This document shows positions 1 through 11,085 of a stretch of DNA of 64,000 bases, one piece after another. The stretch spans positions 2,673,372 through 2,737,371 of the forward strand of contig JAFFJZ010000016.1 of the NCBI GenBank assembly GCA_018340375.1. The letters are read 5' to 3'. Within the stretch, counting starts at the first letter, position 1. The number at the start of each line of letters is the position of its first letter. Made by a program: the position numbers and the translations under genes. This DNA comes from Gonatopus flavifemur (lineage: Eukaryota > Arthropoda > Insecta > Hymenoptera > Dryinidae). A model generated the notes under the pieces. That model saw only the letters and a list, made by a program, of their open reading frames with translations. It was not told where the DNA came from and made no database searches.

Positions 1-1090
1 CGTGTCGTCTTAGTGTATACCAATTGTATATAACATTATAAATTATAATAACGTAGATCGTAATGTTATCAATACACATACATGATAATGAGTAAAAACG
101 TTTTAGATAGTGAACTATAATTGCCAACAGAGTTGATCGTACCGTATCGAAAATATCGCGTTTTTGATACAAACGTACATAAACATAACAACGTGAAAAA
201 ATCTACCTGTTGTGGACCCAGTCACCCGCAACGCTTGTTCTGTTAAGTTTTTGAGTATTATCATTGGTTCTTGACTTACTTTACAAGTTATATAACTATT
301 AATGCGAAAAGTATACATACATATTCGTATATATTACATGGCAATATAAAATTAATAACTTTGTATGGCTAACAAAAGTTTCTTATCGCTTCATCTACAT
401 ATATACATATACATGAATATAAATACACACATATATTTGGTTGACCCTCGTTATTATTCTTGTTATAAATGCAAAATGTCAAAACATTTCATCAGCCAAA
501 TGTTTTTTTGTTTTTTTTTATTCATATAGAACACATTTCTTATTCCGGATTTGAGAATTGAAACCCAATTTTGTAGAAACTTTTCAAAAAGATATCAATT
601 GTGTGTCATGACCCACCCAAGATCGTTGATTAAACTCCTTCAGTTTTTAATAATATTTTTTTTCCTATTCCCAATGTGAACGATACCAACATATTTTTTG
701 TCAAGTGATTCAAAGTTACGAGTGAATGAATATAATACATCTAATTGATGAATGCATCTGTTTTACTGTATAGAAAGGGGAGGAGGATTTGCGTGTATAT
801 CATTTGAAAGTTGTCTCTTCGAATTGAGGAAATAATATTTCTTTGTCATTTTAATGTCATAAGATATTATCGTTAATGATATTGCTGCTGTATTGATCAT
901 TTCTTTATCAAAATTTTGACATAATAAAATATAAAAGTATTATAAGGAAAATGTAGTCAGTATGTTATATTTGATTATAATGAGGTATGTTTCAAAAATG
1001 ATTGATCATATTGTTGAGAAAAATTGTATCGTAAGCCAATTTTGCTTCCTCGTTTAGAGGGAAGCTTTGTGATCGTTTCGAAGAGCTGAA
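1..1090. other. AT-rich DNA, no gene recognised
   Basis: The stretch is AT-rich with short homopolymers. Only short, low-complexity open frames occur and none resembles a known family. I see no inverted ends, tandem array or RNA gene. Confidence 0.6.
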
Positions 1091-1224
1091 AATTGTTTTG
1101 TCTCGAAATTAAAAATCTCCCAGATCTAAATGTTCCTCAGAATTCGGGGAACAATTTTGTTACCATGTCTGTCTGTCTGTATGGCTGTAGCCTCTCCCCC
1201 CCCCCCCCCAAGTTTCGTACGCGG

Positions 1225-2330
1225 ATATCTCTCGTTCTGCTTATCCGATCGTTTCGAAATTTTTATCACAGTTGTGGACTAGGGCGATAGTGGTCCTATA
1301 TAAGTTTCAACCTGATTAATTCAGAAGAATTATGAGAAGTGGATGAGAAGAACTCTGACAAAAAATGAACATTTTGCGTACGCTTGTATCCTTACTTCCT
1401 ATTATCCGAATCCGATCAACCTTAAACCACGTTTTAGTCATGACCCGATAGTGGTCCCATATAAATTTTATCCAAATCGGTTGAAAACTGTGGAAAATTT
1501 TTCTTTGGAATCTGTATTTCTTTGTTTAAGCATGCCTTCCCCATGTCCATATTATCCGAATGTCTTGGAACTCTGAGTATATTCGATTTACGAGATGTTA
1601 GTTATATGATATAAATTTCAGGCACATTGGATTTGGGGGGGAGTAAAAAAAAGGAAATCAGGTTCCTTTTTGTCTGTCTATTTGTCTGTGTGTATGTAAC
1701 AAATTTGCGAACGTGTATATCTTTTGTTCGTATTATTCGATCGTGATGAAATTTTCACCAGTCATGTGCAGTGTTGATAGTGGTTTCATACAAGTTTCAA
1801 CTTCATCGTTACAGAAGAACGGGAGGGGTGAGGAGAAATTTTTCGAAAAATCATGATTTTGCAAACGCGTATATCTCCGCTTCCTATTATCCGATTGCAA
1901 TCAAACTTATACCACGTTCTGGTGATGATCCTATAGTGGCCCCATATGAGTTTCATTCTAATCGATTGAAAATTGTGGAAAATTTCCGTTTCGTGATTCA
2001 CATTATTTGACAATATTTTGAAAGCATGCCTTCCCCATGTCGGTATCATCCAAATGCCATGAAACTTGTAGTATAATCAGTTCACGGGGGGTTAGTTGTA
2101 TGGTGTGAATTTCAAACAAATCGGAATTGAAGGAAGAAAGTGGTAAGCACTGAGCTTCGAAACAAAATTTGGAAATTTCGTAAACATTGTTAACATGCGG
2201 ATAACTTCCGTTTCTATCATCCAATTGTCATGAAATTTCCACCACAGCTTTATGCACTGTTGGTCGCAGTTCTATATAAATTTCAACCTGATTCTCTAAG
2301 AAAAACGGGAGAGAGAAAGAAAACATGTAT
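1225..2330. repeat. Tandem repeat, ~155-bp unit, about 7 diverged copies
   Basis: A core like TATTATCCGAT recurs near 1238, 1397, 1551, 1731, 1886, 2040 and 2212, at spacings of about 155 bp with two longer steps of 172-180 bp. Each unit also carries a 'gtggtcccatata' block and an 'aaaattgtggaaaattt' block. Two copies are preceded by GTCTGTCTGT-type stretches (1168 and 1670), and a C10 homopolymer lies at 1197-1208. Copies are strongly diverged, so the array is old. Open frames inside it follow the repeat and are not genes. Confidence 0.75.
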
Positions 2331-2334
2331 TTTT

Positions 2335-3336
2335 TTTTCAACACAAACGAGGAAGCCATGTGCTAATTGGCAGAGTTTTTTATCAATTTCTTTTATCATC
2401 GAATTTACAATCACATTCATTTTTTATGAAGCTATTTCGAATTTCAACATCAGGTTCTCACATCCAATTACCACATGACAAAGCATAAAATGGTTGCATT
2501 AACTGGAAGTGGGTTTATGGAAAAATGGTTTGAAATTGGAGTAACACGTTGTGATGGGTAACTCCTATACCCATGCACAAAGGCGCAAAGGTAGTTGAGC
2601 GCCTCCACGATCCCCGTCGTGGATATTTATACGGAGCCGTGTGACCTGAAATATATTGAAAAAGGAGAAGTGAATTGTTCACGATGGGCTGGAAGGGATC
2701 AAGGGCGAATGAAAGCTCAGGGAGAGGGGGTGGGTTGATTTTAATTAACCAAACGAGAACAAAATCCACTCCCAAGGTTAGGCACGTTTTTCACACATGT
2801 ATGTATTATGAATTCAATAACTCTACAATCTCTACATGACTTAGTCGTAAAAAAAGGAATACATATAATCAAAGTTCATAAATTAATCAGGGGAACACAT
2901 GTGATGTAGAAAAGAAGTACGGAGGGCACGACCACGAGGGGGGTATTCTACACGGATCTTACCGTTTACATAAACCAAGCAAAAGGGGAATACAGGGAAA
3001 CTGCGACCATGAAACTTGTCCGAGGGAGGGCTATTCGAACGGAGGGGACAAATTGAGGGTGTCAGCACAAAGGGTGGAGGGAAAATCGATGAAGTAACAC
3101 GTGGAGGAGGCCACGAAAAAGTAACTTTCTCACCAAGAAAAACAACACCGAAATCCACCGCACCAGCACTCTCACGCTGGAGAAACCACCTTGGCGGATG
3201 CGAAATACTGCTAATAAACCGAATTTCGGCCCCCGATGGCACCCCACACTCACCGTATCCTAAATTTCTTCAAATGAATTTCCTCGTGCACGTTGCGGTT
3301 GCTCGGTTACACAAGAAGTGCCAGGTAAGATGGCCA
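2335..3336. other. Unassigned DNA, GC-richer toward the right
   Basis: No inverted ends or tandem repeats were recognised. The part from about 2883 is clearly GC-richer than its surroundings. The string CCAGGTAAGA at 3321-3330 has the form of a 5' splice site, but no convincing coding exon precedes it. The sequence ends at the target site of the hAT-like palindrome. Confidence 0.5.
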
Positions 3337-4345
3337 CTTCCTTCCAGTGATGCCAGCATTTGGTCGACCGAGTCGATTTACCCTCTCCATCTGACCATTT
3401 CTCGTCCCCACCATTCCAGCCGGGAGTACGCACACATTGGAACCCGTATCCATGTGATTCGGAACCGGTCGGTTCACTTCGAGTCAGCTCGGACAATCGA
3501 GAGAGAACCAACTATCCGTCGGTCTTTGTCTTCTCAATATGTTTTACGATCGGCTAACTCCGTGCAAGATCGGAAAAAATTTAAAGCCCACGCGGTCGAC
3601 TTACCGAAAAGTTTCACCGCTTTTTCTTTTCCAAGCGACAATTCTATTGTAATCAGTATCGAATTGACTTACCCGGCACCCCGGGCAATTCTCGGCCGGG
3701 GCCCTTCGATATTTTTTTCGTTTTTTTTTCAAATCAAGAGCCAGTTCAATACTGATTATTAAATTATCACGATGAAATATAAATTTGATGCATAGCATCA
3801 TTTAATTGAATTAAAATCGAATATGAGTAAATAATTTTTCAATTATTATTTATTTTTCATAAATTTTATAAGATTATTGGTTATTCTTATGACTGATTAT
3901 GAAGCTTTCAAGAACTCCTATATGTATTGTATAAAAATTTTCTAATAGTTGCGTATTTCTAATCATTATTTTAAATCTTGATGATTTTTCAATGAATTTC
4001 ATTAGAATTGTCAATCAATCGATGGTTGAAAAATTCTAAGATAGTTTGGGGATCTATGATAAATGTCCTGCGGTGAATTCCATGATTTTCCCTGATAAAT
4101 TAATTTCCAGAGATCACTATGATATTCCAGTAAAGAGGATAATCAAATCAACATCGATTATCAGATGTTGATCAACATCAAAATAATAAGACTGAATATT
4201 CAATTGATTGAGTGCAAATTATTTTCAATGGACTGAATAATTAGATTTGAGCATTCAAATAGATATTTCATCATTCACGCATTATCAGTCTCTTTCCTTC
4301 GCTGCATTACTTCATAGACGTAATATGTGGATCGAAATATTACAA

Positions 4346-4416
4346 GACCCCATAGCCTAGCGGCAAAAGACATGTTTCTTGCGGAAGAACGGTCGGGTTC
4401 GATTCTGTGTGGAGAC
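4346..4416 (+). repeat. tRNA-like sequence (tRNA-derived repeat), left arm copy
   Basis: An A-box-like TAGCCTAGCGGC and a B-box-like GGGTTCGATTC lie at tRNA spacing. The stems are imperfect, so this is probably a tRNA-derived (SINE-type) internal promoter or a dead tRNA, not a working tRNA gene. The mirror copy is at 6773-6843. Confidence 0.5.
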
Positions 4417-4600
4417 ATTTCATTTTTTTTTGTCATCTCTCTGGTGAATAATTAAATTTCACATCCGATTATTATTTTTTATGTCATTACATCGTCATGT
4501 TATCAATAATCCTGATCTTTCGGAATGCACTTGCGGATTCGACCAAGTACAGGTCTGAGTCGATTGGAAATTTCCCAAATATTCGTGTCCATGAGATATA

Positions 4601-4862
4601 CACAGTGAAAAATTTTTCGTCAAATTCAACACACAAGCGAATGTTAACCATTTTTCTTCACACTCAACGTGTGTTGATTCCAGAGTGACACTCACAAAGT
4701 GTTAATTTGAACTCGAATAACATTTTAATGTGTTGAAAACGAATCGATCGAACAGCATTTGATCAGTGTGTTAAATGAACACACAAAAGTGTTAAATATT
4801 CAACACTTGAATTTTGACACGTACTTCTTTTTTACACAATGACGGAATTTCTTTTTACTGTG
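4601..4862. mobile_element. Tc1/mariner-type MITE (262 bp), left arm copy
   Basis: The ends are CACAGTGAAAAATTTTTCGT and, inverted, CACAGTAAAAAGAAATTCCG. The dinucleotide TA flanks both sides (4599-4600 and 4863-4864), as expected for Tc1/mariner insertion. There is no coding sequence. The same MITE, with the same length, sits at the mirror position in the right arm of the enclosing palindrome. Confidence 0.75.
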
Positions 4863-4865
4863 TAG

Positions 4866-5180
4866 ACCGATCGATGCAGAATCTTCTGAAATGAGAAATG
4901 AATAGCACTTCAGAGGAACGTTTTTGAAGAAGTGTACTTGCAAATTCCATCAATTCCTGTGACGAATTGATGACAAAATTTCAAAAATTTGTATCCATCG
5001 AATAAAGACCGATCGATTCGAAATCTAATGAAATGAAAAATCAAATCACTTCGGAGGAACGCTTTTGAAAAAGTATACTTGCAAATTCCATCAAACCCTT
5101 TGACGAATTGATAAAAAAATTTCGAAACTTTGTCTCCGTGGAATATAGACCGATCGATTCTGAATCCCCTCACGCAGAGC
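4866..5180. repeat. ~145-bp tandem repeat, 2 units (left arm)
   Basis: Two alternating unit types share GACCGATCGATTC followed by a run like 'tgaaatgaaaaat' and 'cttgcaaattccatcaa'. This is the left-arm counterpart of the four-unit array at 5755-6325. Related units recur outside this element near 27830-28260, 32770-32815 and 41660-41830. Confidence 0.8.
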
Positions 5181-5754
5181 AATGGATTCTAAGGAGTATG
5201 ACAAATATCATGAAGGCTGGAATATTTCATAATATATTTTCGAGTATGAGGACAAGTATCTAGATTATAAGTGTTATAAGTACAAGTATCCATTTATGAT
5301 GAAGGTGTTTGTTTTGGGGTAGATGTTACTGTCAACTCCAGAGCTCTATATGAATTCACTAGTTCGAAAAGAATTCTTGAAGAGTTCTATTCTCGCTCTT
5401 GAAAAAGGATTCTTTGTGTGGTATCTTGGCGGGTTCATGTCCTGAGGAATATCTTTTTTTCCGATTTCATATTATTCTTTTCTCAATTCAAGCAACTGAA
5501 GATAGTAATTGTAATAATCTTATATTTTAATGAGAACTAACTCTTTTTCCTTGCTGTTATCATATTGATATATTACTGGTTGACGGTACCATCTACCCCA
5601 AAACAAACACCTTCATCATAAATGGATACTTGTACTTGTAACACTTATAATCTAGATACTTGTCCTCATGCTCGAAAATATATTATGAAATATTCCAGCC
5701 TTCATGATATTTGTCATACTCCTTAGAATCCATTGCTCTCCGTGGGAAGATCCA

Positions 5755-6325
5755 GGATCGATCGGTCTATATTCCACGGAGACAAAGTTTCGAAATTTTT
5801 TTATCAATTCGTCAAAGGGTTTGATGGAATTTGCAAGTATACTTTTTTAAAAACATTCCTCCGAAGTGATTTCGTTTTTCATTTCAGTAGATTGCAAATC
5901 GATCGGTCTTTATTCGATGGACACAAGTTTCTGAAATTTTTTCCATCAATTTGTCACAGGAATTGATGGAATTTGCAAGTACACTCTTTTAAAAACGTTC
6001 CTTCGAAGTGGTATTCATTGTTTTTTTTTTTCAGAAGATTTCGAATCGATCAGTCTATATTCCACGGAGACAAAGTTTCGAAATTTTTTTATCAATCCGT
6101 CAAAGGGTTTGATGGAATTTGCAAGTATACTTTTTCAAAAGCGTTCCTCCGAAGTGATTTGATTTTTCATTTCATTAGATTTCGAATCGATCGGTCTTTA
6201 TTCGATGGATACAAATTTTTGAAATTTTGTCATCAATTCGTCACAGGAATTTCACACTTCTTCAAAAACGTTCCTCTGAAGTGCTATTCATTTCTCATTT
6301 CAGAAGATTCTGCATCGATCGGTCT
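5755..6325. repeat. ~145-bp tandem repeat, about 4 units (right arm)
   Basis: The core GATCGGTCT or GATCAGTCT recurs near 5759, 5899, 6048, 6189 and 6318, giving spacings of 140, 149, 141 and 129 bp. Unit types alternate (one with ATTCCACGG, one with ATTCGATGG), so the higher-order period is about 290 bp. The left arm has only half as many units. The array therefore expanded or contracted after the arms became copies of each other. Confidence 0.8.
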
Positions 6326-6326
6326 A

Positions 6327-6588
6327 CACAGTAAAAAGAAATTCCGTCATTGTGTAAAAAAGAAGTACGTGTCAAAATTCAAGTGTTGAATATTTAACAC
6401 TTTTGTGTGTTCATTTAACACACTGATCAAATGCTGTTCGATCGATTCGTTTTCAACACATTAAAATGTTATTCGAGTTCAAATTAACACTTTGTGAGTG
6501 TCACTCTGGAATCAACACACGTTGAGTGTGAAGAAAAATGGTTAACATTCGCTTGTGTGTTGAATTTGACGAAAAATTTTTTACTGTG
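6327..6588. mobile_element. Tc1/mariner-type MITE (262 bp), right arm copy
   Basis: This is the mirror copy of 4601-4862, with the same 262-bp length, inverted CACAGT ends and TA on both sides (6325-6326 and 6589-6590). Its presence at the same place in both arms means it inserted before the arms were duplicated or homogenised. Confidence 0.75.
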
Positions 6589-6772
6589 TATATCTCATGG
6601 ACACGAATATTTGGGAAATTTCCAATCGACTCGGACCTGTACTTGGTCGAATCCGCAAGTGCATTCCGAAAGATCAGGATTATTGATAACATGACGATGT
6701 AATGACATAAAAAATAATAATCGGATGTGAAATTTAATTATTCACCAGAGAGATGACAAAAAAAAATGAAAT

Positions 6773-6843
6773 GTCTCCACACAGAATCGAACCCGACCGT
6801 TCTTCCGCAAGAAACATGTCTTTTGCCGCTAGGCTATGGGGTC
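6773..6843 (-). repeat. tRNA-like sequence, right arm copy
   Basis: Reverse-complement counterpart of 4346-4416 in the other palindrome arm, with the same A-box-like and B-box-like blocks. See that entry for the interpretation. Confidence 0.5.
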
Positions 6844-7866
6844 TTGTAATATTTCGATCCACATATTACGTCTATGAAGTAATGCAGCGAAGGAAAGAGA
6901 CTGATAATGCGTGAATGATGAAATATCTATTTGAATGCTCAAATCTAATTATTCAGTCCATTGAAAATAATTTGCACTCAATCAATTGAATATTCAGTCT
7001 TATTATTTTGATGTTGATCAACATCTGATAATCGATGTTGATTTGATTATCCTCTTTACTGGAATATCATAGTGATCTCTGGAAATTAATTTATCAGGGA
7101 AAATCATGGAATTCACCGCAGGACATTTATCATAGATCCCCAAACTATCTTAGAATTTTTCAACCATCGATTGATTGACAATTCTAATGAAATTCATTGA
7201 AAAATCATCAAGATTTAAAATAATGATTAGAAATACGCAACTATTAGAAAATTTTTATACAATACATATAGGAGTTCTTGAAAGCTTCATAATCAGTCAT
7301 AAGAATAACCAATAATCTTATAAAATTTATGAAAAATAAATAATAATTGAAAAATTATTTACTCATATTCGATTTTAATTCAATTAAATGATGCTATGCA
7401 TCAAATTTATATTTCATCGTGATAATTTAATAATCAGTATTGAACTGGCTCTTGATTTGAAAAAAAAACGAAAAAAATATCGAAGGGCCCCGGCCGAGAA
7501 TTGCCCGGGGTGCCGGGTAAGTCAATTCGATACTGATTACAATAGAATTGTCGCTTGGAAAAGAAAAAGCGGTGAAACTTTTCGGTAAGTCGACCGCGTG
7601 GGCTTTAAATTTTTTCCGATCTTGCACGGAGTTAGCCGATCGTAAAACATATTGAGAAGACAAAGACCGACGGATAGTTGGTTCTCTCTCGATTGTCCGA
7701 GCTGACTCGAAGTGAACCGACCGGTTCCGAATCACATGAATACGGGTTTCAATGTGTGCGTACTCCCGGCTGGAATGGTGGGGACGAGAAATGGTCAGAT
7801 GGAGAGGGTAAATCGACTCGGTCGACCAAATGCTGGCATCACTGCTTCCTTCTTCTTCACCGACGG

Positions 7867-8031
7867 CAATGCTGCCAGAAATGAAGGAGCTCCAGCGTTT
7901 GACCCTCTCCATATACCATTGCAAAGCACGCACGCTATAACTATAGATGTCATATATATAGTTATAGCGTGCGTGCTCTGCGATGGTACATGAAGAGGGT
8001 AAAACGCTGGAGCTCCTTCATTTCTGGCAGC
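7867..8031. mobile_element. hAT-type MITE, 165-bp near-perfect hairpin
   Basis: The two halves are almost perfect reverse complements with a short AT-rich turn near 7950. The left end is CAATGCTGCCAGAAATG and the right end is CATTTCTGGCAGC. An exact 8-bp repeat ACCGACGG flanks it (7859-7866 and 8032-8039). Relative to the left end, the right end lacks its last four bases (ATTG), so it is slightly truncated or the TIR is imperfect. Confidence 0.78.
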
Positions 8032-8087
8032 ACCGACGGGTGAGTTCGTAAAGTGGCACACGGAACCCCGTCGGTGACTTTTCGTTA

Positions 8088-8257
8088 GGCTGGCGTCCCA
8101 TGGATGGAAAAAGTGATGGAAAGCGAATTGCGGCACCAATAGATTTTCAGAATTTTTAGTGACTGTTGAATGAAACCAGATAAAACTAGGCATACTTGAA
8201 AAGTATTGGTACCGCAATTCGCTTTCCGTCACTTTTTCCGTCCATGGGACGCCAGCC
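8088..8257. mobile_element. PIF/Harbinger-like MITE, 170 bp
   Basis: The ends are GGCTGGCGTCCCATGGATGG and its near-exact inverse, flanked by the trinucleotide TTA at 8085-8087 and 8258-8260. A 3-bp TTA/TAA duplication with GG-starting termini is typical of PIF/Harbinger. The inverted part covers about 50 bp on each side. There is no coding sequence. Confidence 0.75.
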
Positions 8258-8305
8258 TTAGAGCTCACCTCTTGAGCTTGATTTATTGGTTTTGGCAGTG
8301 GTGGT

Positions 8306-8528
8306 CAGGGGGCATAATCTCAAATGCAACATTCTCAAATGGATTTCAGCGCTGCCATACGGTAGTACAGTGAATTATTCGCCATAGATACAACTAACAC
8401 AAACAATGAACAAATCACACCGATTTTCGAATTAGTGTTAGTGTATACATGTAAAATAGTTCACTGTACTACCGTATGGCGGCGCTGAAATCCGTTTGAA
8501 AATTTTCTATCCGAGATTATGCCCCCTG
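8306..8528. mobile_element. hAT-type MITE, 223 bp
   Basis: The element begins CAGGGGGCATAATCT and ends with the exact inverse. The 8-bp repeat GTGGTGGT flanks it at 8298-8305 and 8529-8536. Inner inverted segments surround GCGCTG...CATACGGTAGTACAG. A diverged partial relative lies at 13473-13641. Confidence 0.82.
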
Positions 8529-8536
8529 GTGGTGGT

Positions 8537-9193
8537 CTCCAAATAACCGTTGGGTGGGTATGGGTATATGTGCGACGGAGATTCTCCGGGGTAAGGGGTT
8601 GTGTCCTTTCCCAATTCTTTGATTTCTTCTGTGCGAGAGTGACGGGAAGTGTTGGGGTCCGTGTTGTCTCTCTCATTCCTTTCTTCCCCTCTTCTAGGGG
8701 CATGATGAGTGGCCAGGCGGTGCATGTGGCTTGCTTCTCTCTCTCAGGTCGACAGCTTAGGCGAGAGGGCGATAGAGGGCGTTCCTTCTTCCTCGGGTTA
8801 GAGAAGGTGGACTCCTGTGGTTGGTGGATCGTCCTTCGGTGGTAAGGGACCGCTGTGTCACCTCGTGGCAGATGGCGTTGCCTCCTCGGGGCGGGACACC
8901 TCGACAAATCATAAAAGGGCAGGGATTAGAGGAGGACAGGAATAGTGAAGAAGAGGAGATGTGTTCCCGATTCGCGTGTAAGCGAGCGACAGCTGTGTTC
9001 TTCCATGTAAACCAATATTTCATCCAGTTACAAGATCACTTTTCATAGGGATCATACGCGGTGCCATCTCGCGACTCATTATCACGTCACAACGTGAAAT
9101 TGAATTCAACTAACATTCATGTTTTCTTTGAATCTTCAACTTCGTTAGATCATATTCGAAGAGAAACATTCTGAGTTTAAAAAAGTTAGGGAA
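8537..9193. other. Unassigned GC-richer stretch
   Basis: This is one of the most GC-rich stretches in the window. Open frames of about 70-150 codons exist on both strands but are Arg/Ser/Pro-rich, overlap one another and resemble no family I know. I see no repeat ends. It could be old host DNA between insertions. Confidence 0.5.
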
Positions 9194-9224
9194 TACCCAA
9201 ACGGACACGAAGATATCTTTTAGA

Positions 9225-9254
9225 AAGATGCGCGGGTTCGGTTCCCGCAACCTC
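9225..9254 (+). repeat. Inverted partner of the tRNA-like T-arm
   Basis: The segment repeats, in the opposite orientation, the T-arm/B-box half of the tRNA-like sequence at 9601-9668, with a perfect GCGGG/CCCGC stem around TTCGGTT. Together they form a long-range inverted repeat inside the CCC-type element. Confidence 0.6.
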
Positions 9255-9600
9255 AAGGATTGAGATAAAGTCAACTTCATAGGAGTGCGAGAGCGACAAA
9301 GACAAATATGGGGGGAGGGAGGAGAAGGAAAACGAAGAGGTGTTAGAATTTTTTTTCGTGAATAAATTCAAGCTTCTTCCAAGACATTTTTATGAATTTT
9401 GCAAGACATCTTTAAGAAATCTTGAAGAACTCTTTTAGATGTCTTAATTTCTTCTTAAAGATATCTTGGAGAAGTCTCCGAGACATCTTTGAGAAATCTA
9501 TTCATGTTGCATGAGACATCTTTTCGAATACGAAAAGATATCTTTTGGAAAATTCTTCAAGACTTCTTGTACTTTTGGAAGATATCTTTTAGAATTCTAA

Positions 9601-9668
9601 AGGTTGCGGGAACCGAACCCGCGCATCTTACGATGTACTCACGCTTCAGTGACCTGAGCTATAAAGAC
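9601..9668 (-). repeat. tRNA-like sequence (tRNA-derived)
   Basis: On the minus strand an A-box TAGCTCAGGTCACTG is followed by a T-arm GCGGGTTCGGTTCCCGC with a perfect 5-bp stem. The anticodon arm and acceptor stem do not fold convincingly. This fits a tRNA-derived repeat better than a functional tRNA gene. Confidence 0.55.
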
Positions 9669-9741
9669 AGTTCGGTTTTGATGCTTATGATTGTCAATAT
9701 AACACAGTGGAATCGTGTCAGTGTTGTACATTTTCAGAGTA

Positions 9742-10402
9742 CAGTCCACTCTCTCAACAGTGCCGGTGATGGGAGAGTAGGGGAGTATTTTTCTTAGAAC
9801 TCATGTACCCCCACCATTGGCGTACGCGTATGTTCTCAACATTCGTAAGCCACTCTCGCAATAGTGCCACACGCTTGTGTATGCAAAATTACTCTCTTCT
9901 GTCTTCTATCGGGTACAACATACATAGTATTTACATTCAATTCTACGAGGATCAATTTTATGAAGTCCAAAAAAAGGTTTGAAGTAATAATTTGTATAAG
10001 ATTTATGCATTTTTCTTTCTCATTTGATATTAGATATTTTTGTATCCAAAGAAATGATTAAAGTTCATGAAATCACATTCATGAGTTCACATTCCTGTAT
10101 ACATACTTGATGTTTGAATTTATTTGTATCATTTTTCGGTTATTCCTTCTTGATTAATTCCAAAGTAATCACACCAATTTTCTATTCTTCATCTTGACAC
10201 ATTTGCCATGATGGAACATGGATCAGAGTAATTGAACATCAGTTATGGAGAGTTCTTGATCATATTTGCGGGTGGCACTATTGCGAGAAACGGTTTCAAA
10301 TGTGATGCCACACGATAGCGTGATGGATGGTGGGGGTAGTGTTCGAACACGAATGAGGAGAATCGGCACTATTCAGAGTGGCACTGTTGAGAGAGCGCAC
10401 TG
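9742..10402. mobile_element. Tc1/mariner-type MITE, 661 bp, with long TIRs
   Basis: The element begins CAGT and ends ACTG with TA on both sides (9740-9741 and 10403-10404), as in Tc1/mariner. The inverted repeats contain CTCTCTCAACAGTGCC and extend about 150 bp, including CCCCCACCAT and CTCGCAATAGTGCC blocks. No transposase is present. The open frame at 9864-10061 is not convincing. Confidence 0.75.
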
Positions 10403-11085
10403 TAGAAGTGATCTTTTGAAAAAACTGTTATTATATACACAAATGTCAGATAAGTTGGTCGTGGATACCACAGATTCTTCCTAAATTATTTCTATCCCAA
10501 CGTTATTGAAGAATAACTTATTATTGAGTATGAATGAGAATTTTTTTGAATTTACTTGAAGGCTGTACATAAAATTGAGCGTAAAAAGTTCAGTGATTTG
10601 TAAAATATTTGTGTCTTGAAGATTCGTTAATCCCAGCGCGAGTACTAAAAGGTTACAAAATCGTAATTTTTGCAGAATTTCAAATCTCTTGGCATGTTTA
10701 TAGATTTTTCAAGCTTTCGATTTGTGACCGAATTTATCACATGTGTAATTCGATTATAATTAAAGGCACATTCCGAGTGTTATTCATGTCAATTCATATG
10801 ATTAGGTATTTATAACCTAAACCTGCTGACAATCTATCTTCTCAAACATATTTTGTTAAAGTCTTCCATGAAAATATCTTTCAAACGCTTCTCAAAGATA
10901 TCTTTAAGATATCTCGCATGGTCGTCTTGGAGATGTCTTGAATCGAGAAATCTTTTAGAAATCTTTCACAAGATGTCTTTCCAACACTTCTGAAAGATAT
11001 CTTTAAGAACTCTTCAAGAACGTTCTTGAAGATCTCTCAATTGAGTATTCTTTTAGATATCTTCAAGAACTGCGTGCTGTGTGGG

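Larger units (their letters stand above)
3345..7844. mobile_element. hAT-like non-autonomous element forming a 4.5-kb palindrome
   Basis: The element begins CAGTGATGCCAGCATTTGG and ends with its reverse complement. It is flanked by an exact 8-bp direct repeat CTTCCTTC at 3337-3344 and 7845-7852. An 8-bp duplication and a CAGTG terminus fit the hAT superfamily. The arms (about 3345-5330 and 5588-7844) are near-identical reverse complements: mirror-image 66-codon frames at 3601-3801 and 7388-7588 are identical, and those at 4495-4695 and 6494-6694 differ at two residues. The central spacer is about 5331-5587. No transposase is present. The right arm is longer because its internal tandem array has about four units against two in the left arm. 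Mirrored open frames inside are not treated as genes. Confidence 0.88.
9196..11085. mobile_element. CCC-type non-autonomous transposon with AAGATATCTT subterminal repeats
   Basis: The left end CCCAAACGGACACG and the inverted right end CCCACACAGCACG match imperfectly, and TA flanks both (9194-9195 and 11086-11087). Both subterminal regions (9205-9600 and 10860-11065) are packed with short near-palindromes of the AAGATATCTT or AAGACATCTT type. The pairing is supported by the matching subterminal repeats more than by the TIR itself. A Tc1-like MITE (9742-10402) lies inside. Confidence 0.55.

Noticed and set aside
3016..3762. 248-codon plus-strand open frame
   Set aside because: It crosses the left boundary of the hAT-like palindrome (3345) and its second half is repeated in inverse at 7427-7844, so it cannot be one ancestral gene. 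No family resemblance.
4910..6389. Repeated frames with 'IDRSIFHGDK' text
   Set aside because: They are translations of the ~145-bp tandem repeat in both palindrome arms; the periodicity explains the apparent conservation.
8461..8907. 148-codon minus-strand frame and an overlapping 108-codon plus-strand frame
   Set aside because: They overlap a MITE end and each other, have low-complexity composition and no motifs.
3321..9030. Host exon split by insertions (splice-donor-like CCAGGTAAGA at 3321 and a similar 'AVARLH' translation near 8960-8990 on the other strand)
   Set aside because: The similarity is about a dozen bases in opposite orientations with no homology around it; probably chance.
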